In this document: positions 10,032 through 18,693 of the stretch, in pieces | Layout of the letters: every line of letters begins with the position of its first letter | How positions within the stretch are numbered: position 1 is the stretch's first letter | Assembly: GCA_033297075.1 (NCBI GenBank) | Contig: MU858366.1 | Location: 1 to 18,693, forward strand | Direction: 5' to 3' | Source of the DNA: Rhypophila decipiens | Lineage: Eukaryota > Ascomycota > Sordariomycetes > Sordariales > Naviculisporaceae | DNA length: 18,693 nucleotides | Made by a program: the position numbers and the translations under genes | Notes under the pieces: model-generated | What the model was told of the DNA's origin: nothing | What the model saw: the letters and a program-made list of their open reading frames with translations, nothing else | Database searches by the model: none

Positions 10032-11325
10032 ATTGTTGTAGTTTGAAGTAGGTATTAAGGGTACATGATCTGATATAAGTACGCCAGCGGAGGTGAGTAA
10101 GTGGGGCCTAGGTGCGGATGGACTGTCAGGGTGGTCGGCGTGAACGCGACCACACCCCAGCGCTTAATCTGAGCCCAATAGGATCTGCTCTCACACGAGT
10201 AGTTTCGATTGTGCAAGACATTTGACCGAAAGGACCACTGGGCGCTAGTAAGCAACGCCACAACCGACCCAAGCCATTGGATAGTTGTGATTGCTGTCTG
10301 GGGATAGGAAAGCCCGCGGCCTTCGACGCTGATATTTGATTAGCGCCCCTCAGGCTCGTTTTGAGTCAATCAACCACTGGGTTTCAGGCTATTAAGCGCT
10401 CAACGGGATTAAAAAGCAAAGGAAGAGTATCAACACCCATCCACCATTTGGCTTGTCTTCAGGGACACAAAATCTTGTCTTACCTTGAGTGAAAAGTTAA
10501 TCGTAAAACAAAAGTTGCTTCCTCATAATTATGTTCCAATTTGGATAATGGAAAGCGGGATAAGAAACATTTCAAGCATGATAAAGGGCTTGCAGATACC
10601 CCATACCCCACAACACTTAGAACGCAACAGAAATTGGTAAAGACATCATACAGACTGCTAGAGTTAGAAGCACATGTTCCGGTTTCTCTCAGCATATGAA
10701 TCTTCACTCCTTACACATCTCATGTCCCGTCTTTCGCCCGAAAGCAACGTGATTCGTGAATCAACAAGTTCCCCAAAACTCCAGAAGGAGATAATAAGAC
10801 TCCAAAGGTCTGAAGACCTGCAAGCCCTTCAGCTCGCCACTAAAGGCCACCTGAGCTAATCAAGACAGCCAGAAGCGGATGCTGCATATCATCACGTTAC
10901 ACGGCATAAGAAGTGCATATGGGTGGTTTTTTATGATTCTAGGCCCCGTCTCATACCTAATTCAGTAATACGACCGTCTAGACCCCAGCTGCATGATGGT
11001 AATAGTGAAGATGGCTTTGCAATTTTGCATGCACTTCGTCTCAGAATAGCATAGTTGGCTTGTAAATCCGAGCTGAGTATGAAACATCTGGCTAGAACGC
11101 CGTGTTCACCTCCTGAGAGGTCAATTAAGATGATAAGGCCGCAACAAGGGCCGGGGTTAAAATGTTGGTGTTCTTTCTCGTGGATCGTGTACAAGTTGTA
11201 ACAAAGCCGCCCTACCCCTTCCTGATTTCATATCTCCCAACCGCCGTTAGAATATCTCGTCTCTTTCTCCTGCCCGTCAATCAGCGATCACTTTTAGGTC
11301 AGCACTCCAGTCAGTCGCAGTCAAG
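10032..11325. other. Divergent intergenic region between HET and amino-acid oxidase genes
   Basis: No gene is supported in this 1.3 kb; the longest open frames lack family features and codon continuity. It should hold the promoters of the HET gene (minus) and of the oxidase (plus). A pyrimidine-rich tract at about 11250-11275 (TCTCGTCTCTTTCTCCTGCCC) lies just upstream of the oxidase start, as often seen in fungal core promoters without TATA. Confidence 0.5.
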
Positions 11326-13630
11326 ATGAGATTTGAATCCCAGCCCATCTCTACTCGAGCAGCCTTTGCGCAGAGCATTCTCTACGAGTACATCAAGAAG
11401 AAATCGGGCAAGTCTGAACTTCCTGACCTCCAACTGACGCCTGAAAAAGGCATCAGTGATGGCGAGCCGGTACCAGACCCGGCCTACACGGGCCGCATCT
11501 GCATCGTCGGAGCCGGTGCATGCGGTCTGTACCTTGCCATGATGCTCAAGTACCTCGGGTTCAGCAATGTGGACATCCTTGAAGCATCCGACAGGGTCGG
11601 CGGTCGTTGCTTCACCTACCCAAAGGCAGGTGACACGGCGACGCACAGCTACTATGACATCGGCGCAATGAGGGTTCCCGATATCCCATGGATGGAACAG
11701 TATGTCTTACCCCTAACCTTGATTGTAACATTGAAATTCTAACGCCAGATCCCAAACAGCGTCCTCAACTTCACCAGAGAAACTCTTGGGCTGGCGGACA
11801 AAGTGGTCCCATACATTTACACCAGCGACGAGAAACCGGGCCCTCCCGTCTGTTACAACTTCAAGAACGAACCGCTCAAGTAAGTCAACAGGTCGACAGT
11901 CATTCCGAACCAAAATGCCGGTGCTGACTCCGAGTTCAGAGACCCAGCTTTTTCAGAGATCATGGACACCTTCATGTCTGAGTACAACTTCATGAATGAT
12001 TTCAACGGTGCCTTCGCCAAATGGATGGACCCGACAAAGCCGCCTCTTAAAGACAACTACTCCACCAGGGCATGGCTGATGATAGAAAAGAAGTAAGCGA
12101 CCCTTTCCTACCTTTCAATTGGCAGATATCCTGATGACTTGGCCATATAGCTGGTCCTACAAGAAGATTGCCAACGCCGAGCTCTCAGACACGTAAGTAG
12201 ACCGATATCCAACACAGCCCTCTTCCCCAAGTCCCCAGTACTCACCGGCCTTCGTTCCCAGCTCCACCGGCCTATTCGACCAGTCCCTCACCGAGACCCT
12301 AATCGACTACGCCGACTTCGCCGCAGCCGACTCCAAAAAGTGGTACCGCGTCGACGGGGGCATGCAAACAGTGACCGACACAATGGCGGAACTCCTCGCC
12401 TCTGAAACCTGGCCATCAAAGTCCAAGTTCCACCCATCCCCAGGCCCATCACCAAACCTCCAAACCTGCACCCAAGTAACCGCCATGTCGTACTCTTTCA
12501 ACCACCAAAGCAAACCCTGCATCAAAGTCACCACAACTTCTCCCTACTCACAGCACAAGCCGAAAGTGACGAATTACGACATGGTCTTCAACACAACAGC
12601 CATGGGACCCCTCCAAAGAATGGACCTCTCCAAACTACCCTTGCCAGACGACGTGCACACTGGAATCCGCACACTCAGCTATGACCGCGCTACCAAGGTG
12701 GTGATTAAATTCTCCCATCCATGGTGGTTCAAGAACCCCGACAAGACACAAATCTTTGGCGGGGTGTCGAGTTCCGATCTGCCGATAAGCAACGTCGTCT
12801 ATCCTTCTTGGAACGACGGGCCGGATAAGCCTGCTGTGTTGATGGTTTCGTACAGTTGGGCTCAGGATGCTACAAGGATGGGCTCGTTGGTCAAGGATTT
12901 CTCTGTGCCGGGTGTCAAGCCTAGCAAGGAGGATGAGATTTTGAAGCTTTGTCTAAGGAATCTTGTCACGCTTTGGGCTGGTACCAAGGAGAGCCCGAGT
13001 TATGAGGATTTGATGGGGTGGGTTGTTGATGATGGGAGTGATTGTGCGCCTTAGTAAGTCCTTTCCCTGCTTTTACTTGATCTTCAAGCTTGTTTCCTTT
13101 GATTCGATATAAACGTTTTTGTTCTGCCTTTGATGGTGGCAATATGAAATGAAAAAGGCCGGTGCTAACCAAGTGTGAAAAGTCACGCATGGGCATGGTC
13201 CCACGATCCATACACAGGCGGCGCATTCGCCCTCTTTGGACCAGGCCAGTTCCAAAACGTCTACCCAGCTTTTCAGGGCCTGCACGTAGGAGGGCATATA
13301 GCATTTTGCGGCGAGGCGCTGAGTGCACATCATGCTTGGATCTCTGGAGCTTGGGCGAGCGCGTATATGCAGCTCATGCATTTCCTCGAGGACCGTAAGC
13401 AACTTGATGCGGTTAGGATGTTGAAGGAGTCGCCTTTTGGGGGCAGTGATGGGTCTACTAAGCCCCGGGATGGGCATGGTGATGATGAGAAGTACCGTGA
13501 TGGAGATGATATGGATGAAGGGCCGGATGACGGTGAGGATCAGACTGGAGGGTATCCCCATCCGGAGGAGATGGATGAGAGTTTGCTGTTGAACCTGCTC
13601 AAGTTGAGGCAGAAGGAGTGGAAGAGTTAG
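11326..13630 (+). CDS. FAD-dependent L-amino-acid oxidase / flavin amine oxidase, six exons
   Basis: Exons are 11326-11699, 11760-11879, 11940-12092, 12151-12192, 12262-13053 and 13183-13630, giving 642 residues with all phases consistent. Introns of 60, 60, 58, 69 and 129 nt are GT-AG, several with clear CTAAC or CTGAC branch sites. The Rossmann FAD motif is IVGAGACG (GxGxxG at 62-67) with Glu86 and the RVGGR motif at 90-94. YYDIGAMR and the late blocks AWAWSHDPYTGGAFALFGPGQF-like and AFCGEALSAHHAW are typical of fungal L-amino-acid oxidases, which deaminate amino acids to 2-oxo acids, ammonia and H2O2 for nitrogen scavenging or defence. No signal peptide and no C-terminal peroxisomal SKL are seen, so a cytosolic site is inferred. 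An Asp/Glu-rich tail (about 570-620) precedes a Leu-rich end. The gene appears intact. Substrate preference is not visible. Confidence 0.92.
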
Positions 13631-13854
13631 ATTTTATAGGGAAGGATTGCGAGAAGTGAGCTGAGGTTTTGGCTAAAGGGTATATATATTTTCTGGAAAG
13701 ATAAGCATACAGCAGGACTACTAGTTCTAGGACGATGAAGGAAACATAGCATTGACATCTGAAAGTTACATGTACCACGACAAACTGTCAACTGGAAACG
13801 CCACATGAAGATCCCCCAGCGATACGGTATCCATTGAATCCCGGGCCCATCTCA
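13631..13854. other. Short convergent intergenic region after the oxidase
   Basis: This 224-bp gap holds the 3' ends of the oxidase (plus) and the Clr5 gene (minus). A TATATATATTTT stretch at about 13681-13692 lies 50 bp after the oxidase stop and may be an A/T-rich efficiency element for polyadenylation. Nothing else was recognised. Confidence 0.4.
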
Positions 13855-15373
13855 TTACATAGCATCAAAATACCCAGAAGTCCCCATGTCGAAGTTGAAG
13901 TCGAGAGTTGGACTTGTAGGAACAAGGTCGGGCTTCCAACTTGCGAGAGGCGTGGATGGTCTTGACATCATCGGTGGTCCCCAGTCGCTCTGCTCTGCCA
14001 AACATGCCGGTGTAAACAAGGGAGCTCCCTGGGAAACTTCATCTGCCGGTTCTGACTGGCGTGCTGTTGAACGCCACGGGCCAACAGCAAGACCAAACGG
14101 AACCGCTGCTCCGATGTATGTTTGAATCATGCCTAGAGTTGTAGCCCGTTAGTCTCCATACAAGTAGATTACTCCCACTAAGGAGCATATGTTATGGCCT
14201 GGGAATGCATGGCTGCCTGCAGCCGGAAGCGCGCAAGAAGTGACTCGGGGTTAATTGAAACGGATGGAGGGATAACGTTATGATTAAACAAACTGAAAAA
14301 ATCACAATCGCAAAGAGGAATTCGACTCCAGGTGGTATCAGGTTTCTCGAAGTTTCAAAATCACAAACGCAAATAGGAATTCGACTCCAGTCTGGAGCGT
14401 CAGATTTTGACCTTGCTCGAACCTAGCCCGGGGGATATCCGTATCCCAGATACCAGACTTCGTCTTTGGTAAGTCAGCGTCGCACCAAGGGGGGCGTCGC
14501 GCCGCATCTCCCCCCTTAAAGCTTCTGTGCGGTTTGTTGCGCGTATTCAACCATCCAGTTCCCGGATGCTGATAAGTATAATCGATTCCATCATTCCTCC
14601 TTTCCAAATCTGTGTCCTCGTCATGTTGATCCCCTGCGAAAACCCCTGCTGTTGTGGTTGGTGGATCAGAGACATGTTCGCCCTCCTGGTCCGGGAAACA
14701 GACGAAACTATCAGCAAAGTCTGTGCCCACGTTGGCGAACAAGTCATTGGGCGGCTTGCTCGTGTTGCTTAAAGATTTGACCTCGCTCGTAGATTGACCT
14801 TCGGCGTCGACCAATTGAAACCGTTTGCCAAAGATATCGACCAGAACACCCAGCGTGGCTAGACGCTCCCAGGCGCCGCTAACATCCACGGCATCGCTTG
14901 ACTCGCTTGGATGGGAGAGTATGTCACCCTCTTCGTCTCGAAATATCGACTCTGCCGGTTCAGTCGGGGTGATGGGTGAGGTAGCGGAGTCCCCGGAGAG
15001 TTGAGATGCTGAATCCAGATTTGGCGTGTCTTGGATCTGGGAGTCACTTGTTGATGGTGACATAGATGCGACTGGACCACCCGACCCGCTGGCACCCGGA
15101 TGAACACCCAAGGGTGCTACGTCTTTCAGATATTTCTTGTTCTTTCCCAGACCCCATTCCCTAAATTTGGTGAAAAGTTTCCGTCGACTATGGAAAAGCG
15201 GGCTAGGTCAGCATTGATCTGACGGATTTAACTTGACAGAAGAAATTTTGAACCGACCTTGTCTTGAATGGGTTGTCCGGATTGCTTCGCAAGGCATGAA
15301 GCACCTCTGAAGCACTCATGTTCTCCTGGATATATAACCGACAGATGGTGGGTTTGATGGCCTCCCAGGCCAT
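13855..15373 (-). CDS. Clr5-domain protein, probably three exons
   Basis: The minus-strand ATG at 15373 opens MAWEAIKPTICRLYIQEN. A 70-nt intron (15257-15188, with TGCTGAC branch) joins FKTS to RRKLFTKFREWGLGKN. Together these form a Clr5 domain (residues about 2-52; W..IKPTI..LY and the RR..F..WGL.KN end). Clr5 domains occur at the N-terminus of many Pezizomycotina proteins, and the founding protein takes part in fission-yeast silencing. The rest is Ser/Thr/Pro-rich and probably disordered. Exon 2 stays open to a stop at 14338 (321 residues). An alternative is a phase-1 donor at 14453 (GTATCT) joined to an acceptor ending at 14133 (CTAAC branch, CTCTAG), adding a 92-codon last exon 14132-13855 ending in TLDFNFDMGTSGYFDAM, for 375 residues. 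I prefer the three-exon form because the terminal exon has a good acceptor and similar composition, but the 321-nt intron is long. Confidence 0.72.
14298..14390. repeat. 34-bp imperfect direct repeat, 59-bp offset
   Basis: Copies at 14298-14331 and 14357-14390 share 32 of 34 bases (AAAATCACAA.CGCAAA.AGG then AATTCGACTCCAG). Both lie inside the proposed long intron of the Clr5 gene. In the alternative two-exon model the second copy codes for the C-terminus and the first is downstream of the stop. The offset is not a multiple of three. Confidence 0.85.
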
Positions 15374-15382
15374 ATCATTGTG

Positions 15383-15715
15383 CTAATACTTGGATCGCTT
15401 GGGCACGATGCTATTGACCGACGGTATAGGCGAGTCAGCGTCTTTGGGGGCTATGGGGCTGAAGGTCGACATGGGTTGATGCATGCAGGGCAACGCAAGA
15501 CAACGTTTGACCACATCCGGGATAGACCATCGTATATTTTCCAAGTTCTCCGCGTCGAGTGATAGCTTCTTCTGAAGTTCGGCAATTATGCTAAATACAA
15601 CGAGTGACTGTCTGTGCTTACTCTTAATCTCCTCATGGCGCCTATGGTCCACGGCAAGGAATGTACATGGGAACGTCGACGTTCCCACCAACACCAAATC
15701 TGCTGACGCAAACAT
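15383..15715 (-). CDS. Small hypothetical ORF, 110 residues, doubtful
   Basis: A minus-strand ATG at 15713-15715 opens 110 codons that stop at 15383, ten bases before the Clr5 start on the same strand. The product has no recognised domain, no signal peptide and one possibly helical segment (SIIAELQKKLSLDAENLENI). It could be a small gene, part of the Clr5 5' leader, or a chance frame in the 414-bp gap between the Clr5 and lectin genes. No splice sites clearly join it to either neighbour. Nothing else was recognised in this gap (15374-15787). Confidence 0.2.
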   Translation of the reverse strand: MFASADLVLVGTSTFPCTFLAVDHRRHEEIKSKHRQSLVVFSIIAELQKKLSLDAENLENIRWSIPDVVKRCLALPCMHQPMSTFSPIAPKDADSPIPSVNSIVPKRSKY

Positions 15716-15787
15716 CCCACCTCGCTCTGATGGGATCAGACGATGAAGAAATAGTGAGAAATAGAAGTACTGGGATAGGGGGCCCAG

Positions 15788-16409
15788 CTAACACTGTTCA
15801 ATACGAGGGCCAAGGATGCCGAAGCACTCCAACTGCGACCAGGGATAGTTGCCGATGATGTCGTTCTGGGTACGGAAACAGTCCTCGTTAGCGCCAAGTC
15901 CCGCGCAATCTAAGCAAGGGCCGCGGGCAAGAGTCCGGACTATGGGAGACCTACCAGAGACGCTTCCGTGTACAAATTTGATTGCCAGGGCGCGTCGCAG
16001 TAGCAGGAAAAGGTGCCCGCGGGGCCGCCGATCCAGTTGCAGGCGCGGCAGGCGACCTGGAAATTGCCGTACTTGGTGGCAGTCAAAACCCCGTTTTGGT
16101 TCGATAGGCAGTTGGCGAGATGCATCCTCGTCCACCAGGGCCGCCGGACGAATTGCCCGACTCGCAGCAGGCTTCCAGGGTGTGGCCGTCGCTCCTTAAG
16201 GCCACCCACCAGCAGCTCTGGAGGAACCCGCTCCCCCGGATTGTCAGCCGGTTCTCAGCCAAGCTGACGTTCGCGGGGGCAGACACATCTGGGGCTGAGA
16301 CATCCCGGGCTTGGGTTGGGGTTGTGTCGTCAGGGGCAGGCAAGCCTAGGGCAGCCGGTACGGCGACAAGGAAGCTTGAGACGAGGGGGAGGCGACGAAG
16401 GATGTGCAT
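15788..16409 (-). CDS. Secreted cyanovirin-N homology (CVNH) protein, one frameshift
   Basis: The minus-strand ATG at 16409 starts a signal peptide (MHILRRLPLVSSFLVAVPAALG). It is followed by a short Thr/Ala/Pro-rich segment and two CVNH-like halves: GFLQSCWWVAL with MHLANCLSNQNGVL, and GNFQVACRACNW with SLNDIIGNYPWSQLEC. CVNH domains bind glycans in characterised members. An 89-nt phase-0 intron (15954-15866, GTAGGT donor, GCTAAC branch, CCCAG acceptor) precedes the last 25 codons and the stop at 15788-15790. Between the halves, near 16131-16137, the frame changes by one base (apparent 1-bp deletion). Read strictly, the first frame stops at 16083-16085 after 108 residues, inside the domain. 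An intron cannot explain the change because the distance is too short. With the shift ignored the product is about 177 residues, Cys-rich and secreted. It may be a pseudogene or carry a base-calling error. Confidence 0.78.
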
Positions 16410-16887
16410 TTTGACTGCGACTGACGGGTGGCCAAAGGTAGGGGAGGTATTTGGGTTCTAAGGGAAAGTAGCTGGAGCGCTATAAGTAGGATTATTAGGA
16501 GGCTCGATGTCGTGGTCAGGAAGATGGCCTGGGAAGGAAATCTTTCGAATTGTCTCTGGTATGCTCGCCGATAGGTAGGTATTTATACTTGACCCTCCGC
16601 AGAACCGCAACTTCATAGTCACAATCAAGGCGCATCGAGACTGCGCACCGGACCTCTGTTGAAGACCTATCACATAAGACCTTGCGAGAAGATCGTCATT
16701 GTCAACCGCCAAAAGGCTTCAAATACATAAGGTCATGCCTCTCGAGACGTCGCATTATATATATGTTCAATACACCCTAAACAGGGAATTTATTCGACCC
16801 ATAGTGTTCTGCCACTATTGCTTGCTGCTAGAAACAGCTCTTGGCGGCCTTAAACCCGCTTACTTGGTTGCAATACAGTTCGCGAAG

Positions 16888-17043
16888 GATTTAACGACGC
16901 TTGCATCCTGTTTGATTTAACGACGCTTGCATCCTGTTTGATTCAACGATGCTTGCATCCTATGTGATTTAAAGACGCCTGTATCCTGTATAATTTAACG
17001 ACGCCTGCATATTGCAGGATTTAACGACGCTTGCATACTGTAT
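16888..17043. repeat. 26-bp minisatellite, six tandem copies
   Basis: Six head-to-tail units of exactly 26 bp start at 16888, 16914, 16940, 16966, 16992 and 17018. The first two units are identical (GATTTAACGACGCTTGCATC followed by CTGTTT); later ones differ by a few substitutions, many of them transitions, with no length change. The array ends about 310 bp upstream of the Zn2Cys6 start. There are no spacers between units, so it is not a CRISPR array. Confidence 0.95.
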
Positions 17044-17103
17044 ATAGCACCTCCCCGTCGTGCAGTCGCTGTCGTACTCATGCAGTCACAAGTCCCCCTT
17101 GTT

Positions 17104-17125
17104 ACACACACACGCACACACATAC
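17104..17125. repeat. CA microsatellite
   Basis: A short run of alternating A and C interrupted by one G and ending in ATA lies between the minisatellite and the Zn2Cys6 gene. It is ordinary low-complexity sequence. Confidence 0.8.
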
Positions 17126-17352
17126 CCCGAATTTGGTCGGAAGGCGTTTTTGTCTGACATGCATCTGTCAACATTGGCACTGAAGGACTCCCTTGGCGCT
17201 CCCTTGATGATAAGTACGAGAGTCTCCCACTGCCATCAAGACAGGCGATGAGATGCAGCCCGGTTGGCCGCAATAGGACGACAGTATACTGTATACCATG
17301 CAACTGCGAGCAGTGAGCATATCGAGCAATGCAGCGCAGCTCAGACAACACT

Positions 17353-18601
17353 ATGCGGCGTACTGCCACGGACAAGTCCACGCCGTCCGATGGCACGTCG
17401 TCGTCTACGAAACAGTTGCGCCGCAAGAAGTACCACAAGCGTAGCCGTAAAGGGTAATTGCCTTCTGCCCCCGGCAAGGACCCAGACCGTGTTAGTGGTC
17501 TTAATAACACGATGGTTTACTTTCTAGCTGTCTGACATGCCGCAAACGGCGCGTGAAGTGCGACGAAGGACGGCCGGTGTGGTAAGTATGAAGCCGCGGT
17601 TGCCAAGATACACCCCTTCCACATTCCCACCTATGCCAGACCGGGCCTCGCAATAGACCTCGTACGGAACGCTAAAGCACATGCGCAAATCTGACATCTC
17701 CAGTATCAAGTGTTTGGTCCTAGGACTGAGCTGCCACTATGACGCCACGCCTCGGATACCTAGCACTCCCGCGATCAGCAGAAACCAGACCGTCGGGTCG
17801 CCACGTGGGCAGCTGGCGCCGTCAACGGTTCTCCCGGTGGATATGGTCCTCGCATCGCCGCGGTTTCTTAATGACTGTAGCACACCCGTACCTCTTGGTG
17901 CGTCGCAGCTGTCCATGTGCTTGGTACTGACCTGTTGCTGCGTTATGTAGACATGCAATACCGAAACCGTGTCAGGGCCACAGTCCCCATCAGTCCGCGC
18001 GCGGAACCGTACGTATAGTTCATGTTACCAGCAGGAGACTGAAAACACCGACACCGACACTGATATGTCTCAGTATCGGGCTGCCAGCTTTTATGGAGAA
18101 TCCCACTGGCCTCCGCATGACTCTGGTCCTCAGCATTGCTCACATGCGGCTGCGCGAGGGTTCATCGACCGGGATCGAACAGACCAGCATCATCCATAAG
18201 CTGGGCGTGCTCGACGACATCAAACAACTTATAGCGACCTCTTCTGTCGATATCAGTGATTTCGTCCAAACGACTATCGCGCTCCTCTTTCAGATCGAGG
18301 TATTAGGCTCGTCGCGGTGTGACCTGTGCCATCCTAGCTGATATTACGCACAGTTCGCTGCAGGAGATAGAGATGCGGCCGAGGCGCACCTACGGGGCAT
18401 GATTAATCTCGAAGCAACCCATTCCGATACGCAAGCGCAGCAGCTGCGTGCGAGAATAACACTGTCGTAAGGATAGCTTCTGAACCTGTCGGCCCTCGGC
18501 ACAATCCGCAAGCTAGCCAGCAAGCTGCTAACATTTGCTTTCTGCTGGCACACAGTTTCTACTCCCTCATCTCCAGAGGCATTATCAGCCACAAGGGCTA
18601 G
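17353..18601 (+). CDS. Zn2Cys6 transcription factor with short Fungal_trans_2-like region
   Basis: Proposed exons are 17353-17453, 17528-17581, 17704-17897, 17951-18008, 18074-18299, 18354-18466 and 18556-18601, giving 263 residues with all phases consistent. The six zinc-cluster cysteines are 35, 38, 45, 52, 55 and 62 (CLTCRKRRVKC then C.KC......C), preceded by a basic KKYHKRSRKG stretch; introns split the cluster at two points. After a Pro/Ser-rich linker comes a short helical region (MQYRNRV, then LPAFMENPTGLRMTLVLSIA, then HKLGVLDDIKQL, then AAEAHLRGMINLE) like the start of a Fungal_trans_2 regulatory domain. Relatives usually run well past 400 residues, so this copy is short. If the last intron is not used, the stop is the TAA at 18468-18470 (249 residues). 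Targets are unknown; it is divergent from the CVNH gene, so control of that gene is possible but unproven. Confidence 0.7.
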
Positions 18602-18693
18602 ACGCCAAGACCCCCACATGGAATGACCCCCAGTTGGAATAGGCTTGGCAATCCCCCCCAAGGGTAACCACCCCATTTTTGAAGCTATTTACA
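18602..18693. other. Window end after the Zn2Cys6 gene
   Basis: Ninety-two bases remain. After the proposed TAG the same frame stays open for about 20 codons (TPRPPHGM... to a TAA), so the regulator may once have continued here. No separate feature is seen. Confidence 0.35.

Larger units (their letters stand above)
16410..17352. other. Divergent intergenic region between CVNH and Zn2Cys6 genes
   Basis: This 943-bp region should hold both promoters. It contains the 26-bp minisatellite and a CA-rich microsatellite listed separately. No gene is supported: open frames here are short and unrelated to known families. Confidence 0.5.

Noticed and set aside
10579..11136. Three HGATAR (GATA-factor) sites upstream of the oxidase
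   Set aside because: TGATAA/AGATAA occur at 10579, 10789 and 11131, but about four such matches are expected by chance in 1.3 kb on both strands, so they are not evidence of nitrogen control.
10931..11194. 87-codon minus-strand frame between HET and oxidase genes
   Set aside because: No domain, no splice partners and no start context of note; probably chance in a promoter region.
11700..11759. Apparent loss of a base at the first oxidase splice donor
   Set aside because: Using the AG at 11747-11748 as acceptor would break the frame, but the next AG at 11758-11759 gives a 60-nt intron with a CTAAC branch site and restores the frame, so the gene is intact.
14298..14390. Possible tRNA T-arm because of repeated TTCGACTCC
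   Set aside because: The flanking bases do not pair into a 5-bp T-stem and no acceptor or anticodon arm is found.
16888..17043. CRISPR-like array
   Set aside because: The units are directly adjacent without spacers and the genome context is fungal; it is a minisatellite.
1..18693. Repeat-induced point mutation (RIP) or transposon remnants
   Set aside because: No AT-rich blocks with TpA excess, no terminal repeats and no transposase or reverse transcriptase motifs were seen; the disrupted genes carry mainly indels rather than dense C-to-T changes.

Overview
The window looks like a gene-dense stretch of a filamentous ascomycete (Pezizomycotina) nuclear genome. The evidence is many short spliceosomal introns (mostly 53-129 nt, GT-AG, with CTRAC-like branch sites), and gene families typical of that group: 2EXR, HET, Clr5, a secreted CVNH lectin-like protein, a Zn2Cys6 regulator, an FAD L-amino-acid oxidase, a P450 and a type-B carboxylesterase. 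Nothing bacterial, phage-like, CRISPR-like or tRNA/rRNA-like was seen. The species cannot be named from sequence alone.

Layout, left to right: (1) 754-2515 (+), a 2EXR-domain gene broken by three single-base frameshifts; (2) 3176-5064 (+), a five-exon secreted carboxylesterase with a complete catalytic triad; (3) 5891-7497 (+), a two-exon membrane-anchored cytochrome P450 whose intron lies just before the heme-binding loop; (4) 10031-7912 (-), a HET-domain (heterokaryon incompatibility) gene with four apparent frameshifts and one in-frame TGA at a normally Trp position; (5) 11326-13630 (+), an intact six-exon FAD amine / L-amino-acid oxidase; (6) 15373-about 13855 (-), a Clr5-domain protein; (7) 16409-15788 (-), a secreted cyanovirin-N homology protein with one frameshift; (8) 17353-about 18601 (+), a Zn2Cys6 transcription factor with a short or truncated C-terminal region. 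A 26-bp minisatellite (six copies) lies in the divergent promoter region between genes 7 and 8.

The three enzymes (secreted esterase, P450, amino-acid oxidase) read cleanly through all introns. The fast-evolving families (2EXR, HET, CVNH) carry all eight apparent frameshifts and the one nonsense codon. This contrast suggests decay of self-recognition and accessory genes beside a maintained enzymatic set, although base-calling errors cannot be excluded without reads. The esterase and P450 are adjacent and on the same strand and could act in one metabolic route. The link to the oxidase and the distal regulator is only proximity. I found no convincing undescribed system. The best leads are the decay pattern, the P450 with an unusual oxygen-activation motif, and the broken lectin gene.
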